64,000 bases of DNA from contig NZ_JACZCQ010000005.1 of the NCBI RefSeq assembly GCF_014904705.1, positions 186,001 through 250,000 on the forward strand, given 5' to 3'. Every line of letters starts with the position of its first letter. Positions within the stretch are counted from its first letter, which is position 1. Made by a program: the position numbers and the translations under genes. The notes beneath the pieces are model-generated. The model was not told the origin of the DNA. It did not search any database and saw nothing but the letters and a program-made list of their open reading frames with translations. The stretch comes from Nisaea sediminum (GTDB taxonomy: Bacteria; Pseudomonadota; Alphaproteobacteria; Thalassobaculales; Thalassobaculaceae). Positions 8,893 through 16,469 of the stretch are shown in pieces.

Positions 8893-9747
8893 ATGTCAGC
8901 TATTCCCTCCTATGCCGGTCCGCTCGAACGCTTCTGGTACTATGCCTTCCGCTTCCTTTGCGGCGTGATCTTCCTCTTTCTGATCTCTCCGATCATCGTG
9001 ATGATCCCGCTCTCGTTCAACGCGGAGCCCTATTTCACTTTCACGCCGGAAATGCTGGCCCTCAAGTCCGAGGCGTTTTCCCTGCGCTGGTACCAGGACA
9101 TCCTGGACAACGACCAGTGGCTGCACTCGATGAAGAACAGCTTCATCGTCGGCATCGCAGCCACATTCCTCGCGACCTCGCTCGGCACGATCGCCGCGCT
9201 CGGACTGTCGCGCTCCGAGATGCCTTACCGGACACTGATCATGGGCGTCCTGCTCTCGCCCATGATCGTGCCGCTGATCATCACCGCTGCCGGCCTGTTC
9301 TTCTTCTATTCCTCGATCAATCTGGCGCAGACCTATACCGGCCTGATCCTGGCCCACACGGCGCTCGGCACGCCCTTCGTCGTGATCACGGTGACGGCGA
9401 CGCTGTCCGGTTTCGACCGCAACCTGATCCGCGCCGCCTCCAGCCTCGGTTCCTCGCCGCAGCGGACCTTCTTCAAGGTCATCCTGCCGCTGATCTCGCC
9501 GGGCGTGATCTCCGGCGGCCTGTTCGCCTTCGTCACCTCCTTCGACGAGGTCGTGGTCGCCCTGTTCCTCGCCGGCTTCGAGCAGCGCACGGTACCGCGG
9601 CAGATGTGGGCGGGTATCCGCGAACAGATCAGCCCGACGATCCTTGCGGTGGCGACGATCCTGGTGCTGATTTCCGTGATGCTTCTGGCGGCCATGGAGA
9701 TCCTGCGGCGGCGTTCGGAGCGGCTCCGCGGCCTCAGCCCGAGCTAA
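8893..9747 (+). CDS. ABC transporter permease, PotC-like
   Basis: The second permease of the polyamine-type importer, 284 residues and the usual length. It has six predicted membrane helices, including FLCGVIFLFLISPIIVMIPLS at the N-terminus. The EAA coupling loop reads LIRAASSLGSSPQRTFFKVI. It is last in the operon; a GAGACGCACC leader precedes its ATG. Together with the genes at 5248, 6446 and 7619 it makes a complete four-component importer. Confidence 0.92.
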   Translation: MSAIPSYAGPLERFWYYAFRFLCGVIFLFLISPIIVMIPLSFNAEPYFTFTPEMLALKSEAFSLRWYQDILDNDQWLHSMKNSFIVGIAATFLATSLGTIAALGLSRSEMPYRTLIMGVLLSPMIVPLIITAAGLFFFYSSINLAQTYTGLILAHTALGTPFVVITVTATLSGFDRNLIRAASSLGSSPQRTFFKVILPLISPGVISGGLFAFVTSFDEVVVALFLAGFEQRTVPRQMWAGIREQISPTILAVATILVLISVMLLAAMEILRRRSERLRGLSPS

Positions 9748-9824
9748 ATTGTCGCGCACCCCTTTACTTCTGCGGCGAATGACCTCATTTTAAGAACTGT
9801 TCGCAAAAAGCGACGAGGCAGGAC

Positions 9825-10364
9825 ATGTATCGCGACAATTCCCTCATCCCGAAGGAAGCCATCCGGATGGCAGCGCTCGGCGCGCTCTCCGGCGGCCCGC
9901 GCGCCTACGCGGATATCGCAAGCGAGGTCCGGCAATTCGCCGCCCGGATCGTCGGACCGTCCCTCGATCTGCTCGGCAGCTCCATCGAGCTTCTGAAGTT
10001 CGAAGGCCTGATCTCGCCCGTCGCGGGCGAAGGTTTCGAGGACAACGCCCAGCTGCGTCTCACCGACGACGGCTGGGAGGCGCTGAAGGATTACCTGACC
10101 GCCGCCGTCCGTCCAGGCGCGAACGACCTCAACAAGCTCGTCGTCGCGCTGAAGCTGCGCTTCCTGCACCTGCTCGAGAAGGAAGAGCAGCTGCACCAGA
10201 TCGACGCCTTGCGCGGTCTCCATGAGGGCGAACAGGCGCGCCTGAACGACCTGCTCTCGCACGAGGAATGGCAGCAGGGCCACCTCCGTGCCTGGATCGA
10301 GATGGAAATCGCTCAGGTCGAGGACCGGATCGCCTGGTGCGACCGCCTCGCCGCATCCCTCTGA
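9825..10364 (+). CDS. Putative winged-helix protein, PadR-like in layout
   Basis: A 179-residue protein of unknown function. The N-terminal half (about 8-95) looks like a winged helix: IRMAALGALSGGPRAYADIASEV, then SIELLKFEGLISPV and LRLTDDGWEALKDYL, which matches helix-turn-helix plus wing order. The C-terminal half (about 100-179) is alpha-helical and charged, as in the dimerisation domain of PadR-like regulators. A GAGGCAGGAC ribosome site precedes ATG 9825. It follows the transporter operon by 77 bp and could be co-transcribed; a regulatory role for that operon is possible but unproven. Confidence 0.6.
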   Translation: MYRDNSLIPKEAIRMAALGALSGGPRAYADIASEVRQFAARIVGPSLDLLGSSIELLKFEGLISPVAGEGFEDNAQLRLTDDGWEALKDYLTAAVRPGANDLNKLVVALKLRFLHLLEKEEQLHQIDALRGLHEGEQARLNDLLSHEEWQQGHLRAWIEMEIAQVEDRIAWCDRLAASL

Positions 10365-10392
10365 CTGTCTGAGCCGAAACCGCTTGGCGGGC

Positions 10393-11226
10393 CTATCGGG
10401 CTCGCCAGAGGAGAAAGACGCCGTGCGCTTCGCTGGAAGGGACCGTTGGAGCGGCCGTGCTCCCCGCCAGTTCCAGTCCGGCCATGACGGTGCTTCCATC
10501 TTCCGGCCCGGCGAAGGACGGGTCCAGCGCCGCGACCGCATCCGGAGAGAGCACCCGGAGTTCCTGCTCCTCTCCTGCGGCGACGGCGAAGCCGCCATCG
10601 CGGAGCGACACCCGGCCGCCGAACAGCCGCGCGAGGAACGCCGCGTCGCGCTCCGGCATCTCCGAGCGGAAATAGACGGCCGAGATCGACTCCGCCCCGT
10701 TCCGGTGCGTCTGGAAGTCCGGCTTCCAGAAATAGTCCTGCGCCCGGTTCTCGCAGACGAAGAAGGCCACCCGCGGCATGTCCGGGCTGGTGGCGAATCC
10801 GAGCGAGAAGGATACCGTGACCTCGCTGCCGTCCGGAAGCTTCGCCTTGCGCTCGAAATCGAACGGCGCGTAGGTGGGGATGCCCTCCTCGCCGAAGCTC
10901 GCGATGTCCGCGCGCGTATCGTCGGTTTGGAAAACGAGCATCGTCATGCCTTCGCCAAACCCGGCCATCGCCTTGTTGTGCGCCCCGAAACCGAAAAACG
11001 GCGGCGTCGCCGCGAAATCGTGCGGCAACAGCCTGTCCGGCCGGTCGACTTCCAGCAGTTCGATAAAATTCCGGCCGTGAAACTGCGCCAGCCTGTTCCG
11101 AGTCCCCATCCGGTCCTCGTGATAGGCCGTCGGGGTAAGGGTAAATCCAAGTCTCTCGAAGGTCGCGGCGGCCCTGTCGAGGTCGTCGACGCGATGCACG
11201 ACGTGATCTATGGAGCGTCCGTTCAT
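10393..11226 (-). CDS. VOC-family (glyoxalase-like) protein
   Basis: A 277-residue protein with a glyoxalase-like fold. The start MNGRSIDHVVHRVDDLDRAA gives the first beta-alpha unit with His8, and RNRLAQFHGRNFIELLEV supplies a further metal-ligand-like His and Glu. This fits the Glyoxalase_3-type family, in which enzymes are ring-cleavage dioxygenases, isomerases or resistance proteins; the reaction cannot be told here. It is followed at 11271 by an SDR gene encoded further right on the same strand, so the SDR is transcribed first, with a 44-bp gap. Confidence 0.75.
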   Translation of the reverse strand: MNGRSIDHVVHRVDDLDRAAATFERLGFTLTPTAYHEDRMGTRNRLAQFHGRNFIELLEVDRPDRLLPHDFAATPPFFGFGAHNKAMAGFGEGMTMLVFQTDDTRADIASFGEEGIPTYAPFDFERKAKLPDGSEVTVSFSLGFATSPDMPRVAFFVCENRAQDYFWKPDFQTHRNGAESISAVYFRSEMPERDAAFLARLFGGRVSLRDGGFAVAAGEEQELRVLSPDAVAALDPSFAGPEDGSTVMAGLELAGSTAAPTVPSSEAHGVFLLWRAR

Positions 11227-11270
11227 CGAGCTCTCCCTCTCGTTTGAAATCTCAGGCCACGGAAAGCGGC

Positions 11271-12011
11271 TCAGAACATGTGCTGGCCGCCGGTGACGAA
11301 GATTTCCGTGCCCGTCACATAGGCCGAATCGTCGGAGCAGAGATAATGGATCGTCGAGGCGACGTCCCGCGGCGTTCCCAGACGGTTGAGCGGAATCCGG
11401 GGGATCAGCATCTCGTATTCGGGCGACAGCATCGCCGTTTCGATTTCCCCCGGCGCGACGGCATTCACCCGGACGCCGAGTTCGGCGAACTCGTTCGCCA
11501 TTTCCCGCGTCAACGAGGACAGCGCCGCCTTCGAGGTGCTGTAGGCGGACCCGGCAAAGGGATGGATGAAATGCCCGGCGATCGAGGTGATGTTGACGAT
11601 CGCCCCGTTTCCCCGGTGCAGCGCGGCCGCGAAACCGCGTGCGAGGCGGAGTGGCGCGAAGAAATTAAGTTCGAACACCCGCCGCCATTCGTCGAGATCG
11701 CCGTTCAGGCAGCCGAGCCGTTCCTTGAACGGCGTCTTCGGCGACCAGCCGGCATTGTTCACGAGCGCGTGGAGCGGACGGTCCCCGAGCAGCTCGTTCG
11801 CCTCGTCGATGAAATGATCGAGGCTGTCCGAGTCGGTCAGGTCGGCCGTGATGTGGTGGCTCCAGTTCGGATCGCGGCGGCATTCGGCCGGCGGCGCGTC
11901 CCTGGAGCAGGTGATGATTTCCCATCCGCGTTCACTGAAGAACCCGACGGTGGCGTGGCCGATGCCCCGGCTGGCGCCGGTCAGCAGCATGGTCTTTTTC
12001 GATGTGCTCAT
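11271..12011 (-). CDS. Short-chain dehydrogenase/reductase (SDR)
   Basis: An NAD(P)-dependent oxidoreductase of 246 residues, a normal classical-SDR length. TGASRGIG at 11-18 binds the cofactor and NNAG is at 85-88. The catalytic triad is Ser143, Tyr157 and Lys161 (YSTSK). The C-terminal GTEIFVTGGQHMF is typical of FabG-like members. The substrate is not predictable. It probably shares a transcript with the VOC gene downstream. Confidence 0.9.
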   Translation of the reverse strand: MSTSKKTMLLTGASRGIGHATVGFFSERGWEIITCSRDAPPAECRRDPNWSHHITADLTDSDSLDHFIDEANELLGDRPLHALVNNAGWSPKTPFKERLGCLNGDLDEWRRVFELNFFAPLRLARGFAAALHRGNGAIVNITSIAGHFIHPFAGSAYSTSKAALSSLTREMANEFAELGVRVNAVAPGEIETAMLSPEYEMLIPRIPLNRLGTPRDVASTIHYLCSDDSAYVTGTEIFVTGGQHMF

Positions 12012-12031
12012 GGCGCCGGAGTGTAAGCAAT

Positions 12032-12059
12032 TGCGGCGGCCCGAAAAAGGGCCGCCGCA
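12032..12059 (-). terminator. Strong hairpin between the small conserved gene and the SDR gene
   Basis: A perfect 11-bp stem (TGCGGCGGCCC and complement) with loop GAAAAA. It lies 32 bp beyond the stop of the gene at 12091 and just ahead of the SDR start. No U-run follows on the minus strand, so termination may be partial or Rho-assisted. Confidence 0.5.
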
Positions 12060-12090
12060 CCGCTTTCGTCACGATATCATCGAGACGTCA

Positions 12091-12450
12091 TTATTTCACC
12101 GAGGCGATCCGGAACGTCCGCTGGACGCCGTCATGTTCTGTGATGGAAACATATTCGCCCTCGACGAAATGATGACGGTCGAACTTGAAGATCGGCTCGT
12201 CGTCGTCATCGCCTTCTTCGTAGCTGAAGACCCATTTCCGTCCCCGGGTGTGGATCAGCAGCCCTTCCTCGTCCGGCTCGCCCTGCCAGAACCGGTGTAC
12301 GGTGCAGTCACCCTTGACCTTCTGCCACGCATCAAGATCCAGACTGCCGTCGCCGGCGAGCGGGGCCTTGAACTCGTAGCCGTGATTGATGCTTCCCTCC
12401 GGAAAATCCGGATTACGCGCAAGTTCGAGGCGAATGGTACGCACGCTCAA
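12091..12450 (-). CDS. Small conserved protein of unknown function
   Basis: A 119-residue acidic cytoplasmic protein that I recognise only as a conserved alphaproteobacterial hypothetical. Conserved-looking parts are SVRTIRLELARNPDFPEGS, the GYEFKAPL segment, CTVHRFWQGEPDEEG, and a C-terminal half containing FDRHHFVEGEYVSI. A TTG at 12450 is chosen as start because GGAAGGAG ends 8 nt before it. The in-frame ATG at 12468 overlaps that ribosome site and would add six residues. It lies immediately downstream of the Usp gene (40 bp) on the same strand and may share its FNR-type control. Confidence 0.7.
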   Translation of the reverse strand: MSVRTIRLELARNPDFPEGSINHGYEFKAPLAGDGSLDLDAWQKVKGDCTVHRFWQGEPDEEGLLIHTRGRKWVFSYEEGDDDDEPIFKFDRHHFVEGEYVSITEHDGVQRTFRIASVK

Positions 12451-12490
12451 GGGACTTGCTCCTTCCATCGAACAAATGATGTGAATGTCT

Positions 12491-13360
12491 CTAGTGGGCC
12501 ATCAGAACCGGAATCCGCGTCTCCGTCAAAATATCGTCGGTCACACCGCCGAAAATCGACTCGCGGAAGCGGCTGTGGCTGTAGGCGCCGAGCACCAGGA
12601 GCTGCGCCCCGACTTCGCGCGCTTCGGCCTGCAAGCGGCCCGAAATGCTCCCGCTGGAGGCATCGAAGGTCTTCGCCTCCGCCTTGACTCCATGCCAGCG
12701 CAAGGAATCGACGAAAACTTCGAGCTTCTCCTTCGTCAGGTCACTGTCGACGCCGGACATGACCAGAACCTTGTCGGCGGTCTCGAGCAGCGGCATCGCG
12801 TGGGCGACCGCAGCGGCGGCCTCTTTCGACGCATTCCAGCCGACGGCGATGGTCTTGACGACCGGAACCTCGACATCGTGAGGCACCACCATCGTCGCCT
12901 TGCCGCTTTGCAGAAGCGCCGCCTCGGCAACCGCCATGGCGTCACTGCTCTCGCGGTCGGTCGGAGAAATCACACAGACCACGTCGACCATGCGTGCACG
13001 TTCCGCGACCTGCAGCGAAGGCTCGCCGACCAAAGTTTCGAAGGAGACGGTCACACCGTCCGCAGCCGCTGGCTTTTCAACCGAGACCAGCTTGTTCGCC
13101 TCGCGCCATTTGTCGAAAGCGGCGAGAGATGAAGCACGTGCCTCGTTCGCGAAATTCTCTGCCTGCTGGACCAGGGACTCGATCATCGAGGCGCTCATCC
13201 CCATCCCGACCTGCGGCACCAGGACGTCACGCGGATCGCGATGAATATGAGCGACAAAGATATGCGCACCGTGCGGCGCGGCTACGGCGAGCGCCGCGTT
13301 CAGAATGGCCGCGTCGGCCTCGTTGCCGAGCACCGGGGCTAGAACCGTCTTCAGGGACAT
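12491..13360 (-). CDS. Universal stress protein, tandem UspA domains
   Basis: A 289-residue protein made of two Usp folds (about 1-150 and 160-289). The C-terminal domain keeps the nucleotide-binding signature in LLVLGAYSHSRFRESIFGG (G-x2-SHS-R-x-x-x-x-x-GG form). The N-terminal domain has the start beta strand (TVLAPVLGNEADA) but a degenerate signature. Tandem Usp proteins typically act in survival under oxygen limitation, oxidative stress or starvation. A GAGGTG ribosome site precedes ATG 13360. A near-perfect FNR/FixK box lies about 72 bp upstream, so anaerobic induction is likely. Confidence 0.88.
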   Translation of the reverse strand: MSLKTVLAPVLGNEADAAILNAALAVAAPHGAHIFVAHIHRDPRDVLVPQVGMGMSASMIESLVQQAENFANEARASSLAAFDKWREANKLVSVEKPAAADGVTVSFETLVGEPSLQVAERARMVDVVCVISPTDRESSDAMAVAEAALLQSGKATMVVPHDVEVPVVKTIAVGWNASKEAAAAVAHAMPLLETADKVLVMSGVDSDLTKEKLEVFVDSLRWHGVKAEAKTFDASSGSISGRLQAEAREVGAQLLVLGAYSHSRFRESIFGGVTDDILTETRIPVLMAH

Positions 13361-13396
13361 GAGAGCACCTCAGGGATAAATGCCTTGGATGAATTA

Positions 13397-13439
13397 ACCC
13401 TAGGCCCCGCATGGCAACCGCCTCATTGACCTAGATCAA
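13397..13439 (-). promoter_or_regulatory. FNR/FixK-type box and aligned -10 for the Usp gene
   Basis: TTGAC-CTAG-ATCAA at 13426-13439 matches the FNR/FixK consensus TTGAY-N4-RTCAA. On the minus strand, TAGGGT at 13402-13397 is a plausible -10. Its centre is 33 bp from the centre of the box, the spacing expected for a class II promoter with the activator at about -41.5. The start codon of the Usp gene follows at 13360. Confidence 0.65.
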
Positions 13440-13473
13440 GAAATCTGCGGCGCCTGAAATTTCCCTCGGACGA

Positions 13474-14070
13474 TCAGGGGAAAAGGCGCTCGACGCCCCA
13501 GGGGGCATCCTCCATCGCCCGGCTGAACCGGAACCGGTCGTGCAGGCGGAACTCCCCGTCCTGCCAGAACTCGATCGCCAGCGGGGTCAGCCGCCAGCCC
13601 GACCAATAGGGCGGACGCGGAACGTTTTCGCCCGGATGGGCTTTGTCCGCCTTCTCGACCGCCGCCATGAGCGCCGGGCGGTCGGCGAGCGGACGGGACT
13701 GCTGCGATGCCCAGGCCCCGACGCGGCTGCCGCGCGGCCGTGAATTGAAATATGCGTCAGCCTCTTCGTCGCTGACCCGGACAACGGGTCCGGTCACCCG
13801 CACCTGCCGCCGCACCGACTTCCAATGGAAACAGAGCGCCGCGAACGGGTTCACTGTCAGCTCCCGGCCTTTCTGGCTCTCGAAATTGGAATAGAAGACG
13901 AACCCATGCTCGTCGAAATCCTTCAGCAGAAGAATCCGCGCGGAGGGACGGCCGTCCGCATCCGCGGTCGCGACGGTCATCGCGTTCGGGTCGTTGACCT
14001 CTGTCTCGGACGCCTCCCGGTACCACCGGTCGAAGAGCTGGAAGGGATTGTCGGTATCGGGCTCGAACAT
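13474..14070 (-). CDS. pdxH: Pyridoxamine 5'-phosphate oxidase
   Basis: An FMN enzyme that oxidises pyridoxamine or pyridoxine 5'-phosphate to pyridoxal 5'-phosphate, the last step of PLP synthesis and salvage. At 198 residues it is a normal length. FMN-binding regions are visible in ARILLLKDFDEHGFVFYSNF and FHWKSVRRQVRVTG. SRVGAWASQQS is the conserved region around the substrate site, and the C-terminal RLHDRFRFSR and ERLFP signature is intact. It is transcribed alone, upstream of the Usp gene on the same strand but separated from it by the FNR-type promoter. Confidence 0.95.
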   Translation of the reverse strand: MFEPDTDNPFQLFDRWYREASETEVNDPNAMTVATADADGRPSARILLLKDFDEHGFVFYSNFESQKGRELTVNPFAALCFHWKSVRRQVRVTGPVVRVSDEEADAYFNSRPRGSRVGAWASQQSRPLADRPALMAAVEKADKAHPGENVPRPPYWSGWRLTPLAIEFWQDGEFRLHDRFRFSRAMEDAPWGVERLFP

Positions 14071-14110
14071 GGCCGTTCCTCTTTGCGGAAGTGGCGAAAC
14101 ACACTTGGCG

Positions 14111-14128
14111 GGCCGGGTGGCCTTTTTT
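14111..14128 (+). terminator. Short hairpin with T6 tail on the plus strand
   Basis: GGCC-GGGT-GGCC followed directly by six T residues (14123-14128). It has the form of a weak intrinsic terminator reading rightwards, but no plus-strand gene precedes it. It could stop antisense transcription coming out of pdxH or be chance. Confidence 0.25.
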
Positions 14129-14256
14129 ATGCCTCAAAGATCGCCACATTGAAGCCTACAAGGCGTATCACTAGCGAGCACCTGCGCACCGTGTCCAGCG
14201 TTGTATCGTCGCATGGACCGTGAGTTGGGTATGCCGCGAGAATGGAGCTCCCACAT

Positions 14257-14275
14257 TCGCACGACAATCGTGCGA
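14257..14275. promoter_or_regulatory. Perfect 8-3-8 palindrome upstream of the lipoprotein gene
   Basis: TCGCACGA-CAA-TCGTGCGA lies 61 bp before the ATG of the lipoprotein gene. It could be an operator or a 5' UTR hairpin. TATAGA at 14298-14303 is a possible -10 just downstream, which would place the palindrome close to the -35 region. Confidence 0.35.
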
Positions 14276-14336
14276 CGGATTTTCCGGAGCCTATCGTTAT
14301 AGACCCGGGCCGATGCAATCTTGAGGTAACCGTATC

Positions 14337-14810
14337 ATGAAGAAAACAGCCGCATTCGTCGTCGTCGCAGCGCTCGCCCTTGGTGCCTGCGAAGGCAACC
14401 AGATGGGTCAGAAACAGGTGGGTGGCGGCATTCTCGGCGCGGTCGGCGGTGCGCTCGCCGGCTCGACCGTCGGCAGCGGCAAAGGCACCGTTGCTGCGGT
14501 CGCCGTCGGCACCCTGCTCGGCGCGATCATCGGCAGCGAGATCGGCAAATCGCTCGACAACGCCGACAAGGCGGCCATGGCGCAGACCACACAGCGCACG
14601 CTCGAGAGCGCCCCGGTCGGTGTCACAACCAGCTGGAACAATCCCGACAGCGGAAATTCCGGCACGGTCACTCCGACCAAGACCTACCAGGCGTCCAGCG
14701 GCCAGTACTGCCGCGAATACACGCAGACCGTTCAGGTCGGCGGCCAGACCCAGGAAGCTTACGGCACGGCCTGCCGGCAGCCGGACGGCACCTGGAAAAT
14801 CCAGAACTAG
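14337..14810 (+). CDS. Glycine-zipper outer-membrane lipoprotein (17-kDa surface antigen type)
   Basis: A 157-residue envelope protein. The signal peptide ends in the lipobox LGAC with lipidated Cys18. Residues about 29-75 form a glycine zipper (GGGILGAVGGALAGSTVGSG and GTLLGAIIGSEIGKSLD) that should insert in or pack against the membrane. The C-terminal domain (about 95-157) has the conserved CREYTQTVQVGGQTQEAYGTAC pattern of the Rickettsia 17-kDa antigen family, with a likely disulphide between its two cysteines. A TTGAGGT ribosome site precedes the ATG. The role is structural or unknown. Confidence 0.85.
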   Translation: MKKTAAFVVVAALALGACEGNQMGQKQVGGGILGAVGGALAGSTVGSGKGTVAAVAVGTLLGAIIGSEIGKSLDNADKAAMAQTTQRTLESAPVGVTTSWNNPDSGNSGTVTPTKTYQASSGQYCREYTQTVQVGGQTQEAYGTACRQPDGTWKIQN

Positions 14811-14896
14811 GCATAGCGCCCAGGCTCTGCGAAGATCGGACCGGTCGGTTATTTTTTGCCGCCGGTCCGATTGTTTTTTCCATATAATCCCGTGCC

Positions 14897-15847
14897 ATGA
14901 GCGATCCATACAAGATACTGGGTGTGAAGTCCGACGCCTCGCAGGACGAGATCAAGAAGGCTTACCGCACGCTTGCGAAGAAGCTGCACCCGGATCTCAA
15001 TCCCGGCGACAAGAAGGTCGAGCAGGAATTCAAGGAGGTGACGGCCGCCTATGACCTGCTGTCCGATGCCAAGAAACGGGCGCAATACGACCGTGGCGGC
15101 ATGCAGCAGCCGGGCGGCGGTGCCGGTGCTTCCGGCAAGACCACGAGCGGTTTCTGGAAAGCCTGGACCTCGGCCCGCAAGCGCCAGGGCAGCGGCTTCG
15201 GATTCTCCGACATTTTCGACGATGACGATGCCGACGTGTTCGACGATATCCTGCGTCGCCAGGATCAGGGCGGCGGGGGTTCCGGACGCGGCGGCGGCGC
15301 CTATACCGTCGGGCCGGACGTCAATTACAAGCTGAAGGTCGGTTTCGTCGAGGCGGCGGCGGGCGCGACCAAACGGGTTACGCTTTCCGACGGCAAGACC
15401 CTCGATCTCAAGATTCCTCCGGCGACCGAGACCGGCAAGACGCTGCGCCTCAAGGGCCAGGGCCGCAAGGGCAGCAACAACGGCCCGGCCGGCGACGCCT
15501 TTGTCGAGATCACGGTAGAGCCGCACGGTTTCTTCGAACGCGACGGGCAGAACGTCAAGGTCGAGATCCCGGTCACGCTCTACGAGGCAGTGCTCGGCGG
15601 CTCGATCACGGTGCCGACAGTGCATGGCAATGTCACGCTGAAGATCCCGCCGAAATCCAATACCGGCTCGACCCTCCGCCTCAAGGGCAAGGGCATCCCG
15701 GCCGTCGGCGGCAAGGCGGCGGGCGACCAACTCGTCACCCTGAAAATCGTGCTGCCCGACGGAGAGGACCCGGAACTCATCAAGCTGATGCAGAAATGGG
15801 CGGAGGAAAAAGGCTACAATCCGCGTCACAAGATGCGTTTCAGCTAA
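14897..15847 (+). CDS. DnaJ/CbpA-type cochaperone
   Basis: A 316-residue Hsp40 that would stimulate DnaK ATPase activity and deliver unfolded clients. The J domain covers about 1-67 with the essential HPD at 31-33. A glycine-rich linker (about 70-145) follows, and there is no zinc-finger domain, so this is the CbpA-like (type II) form rather than canonical DnaJ. Two beta-rich client-binding domains occupy about 145-316 (repeats of TGKTLRLKGQG and TGSTLRLKGKG). It starts at ATG 14897, and a methyltransferase gene follows 40 bp later. Confidence 0.9.
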   Translation: MSDPYKILGVKSDASQDEIKKAYRTLAKKLHPDLNPGDKKVEQEFKEVTAAYDLLSDAKKRAQYDRGGMQQPGGGAGASGKTTSGFWKAWTSARKRQGSGFGFSDIFDDDDADVFDDILRRQDQGGGGSGRGGGAYTVGPDVNYKLKVGFVEAAAGATKRVTLSDGKTLDLKIPPATETGKTLRLKGQGRKGSNNGPAGDAFVEITVEPHGFFERDGQNVKVEIPVTLYEAVLGGSITVPTVHGNVTLKIPPKSNTGSTLRLKGKGIPAVGGKAAGDQLVTLKIVLPDGEDPELIKLMQKWAEEKGYNPRHKMRFS

Positions 15848-15887
15848 TGCGGCTTCGCCCGTATTCCGATTACGGACAATCCCCTCA

Positions 15888-16460
15888 GTGATCCGAACAA
15901 GATATCTCCGGCGTCACTTTATTGAGGACGCAGTTCGCGGCTTTCAGCCGGAAGGCAAAATCCTTGAGATCGGAAGCGGAGAGACGTGGCGCTACGTGGA
16001 GGGCAGCCTGACGGTCAATCGTGACCGTTCCGCCGCGCCGGACGTCGTGTGCGATGCCGAAAAACTGACTCTCGAGGATGCCAGCTTCGATGCCGTTCTG
16101 TGCATCGAGGTCATGGAGCACACAACCTCTCCGCCGGCATTGCTCAGCGAAATCCGCCGGGTTCTGAAACCGGGCGGGAGACTTCTGCTGACGGTCCCCT
16201 TCGTGTTCGAAATCCATGATGAACGGGACTATTACAGGTTCACCCGGATGGGTCTGGAACATCTCCTCGCAGATTTTTCAGAAGTCTCGATCAAGCCGAA
16301 CGGCGGCGTGTTCTGCGTTATTTTCCATTTCATGAGGCTGAGCCTTGCAGGCCGTGCGCTCTTTCCCGTGCTGAACAATCTCGGCTACCTGCTGGATTCC
16401 CTGTTTCCCCAAAGCAACCCTCGAATCACGCTCGGTTATACCGTTACGGCCACTAAATAG
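15888..16460 (+). CDS. Class I SAM-dependent methyltransferase
   Basis: A 190-residue methyltransferase of unknown acceptor. Motif I is KILEIGSGETW (25-34), followed by an acidic residue after strand 2, and FDAVLCIEVMEHTTSPPALL is the motif II/IV region of type-11 enzymes. RRVLKPGGRLLLTVPFVFEIH is the classic post-motif helix and strand. The start is GTG 15888, the only start upstream of motif I in this frame, and its ribosome site is weak. The gene is convergent with the YihY gene. Confidence 0.85.
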   Translation: MIRTRYLRRHFIEDAVRGFQPEGKILEIGSGETWRYVEGSLTVNRDRSAAPDVVCDAEKLTLEDASFDAVLCIEVMEHTTSPPALLSEIRRVLKPGGRLLLTVPFVFEIHDERDYYRFTRMGLEHLLADFSEVSIKPNGGVFCVIFHFMRLSLAGRALFPVLNNLGYLLDSLFPQSNPRITLGYTVTATK

Positions 16461-16469
16461 ATCGCCTCT

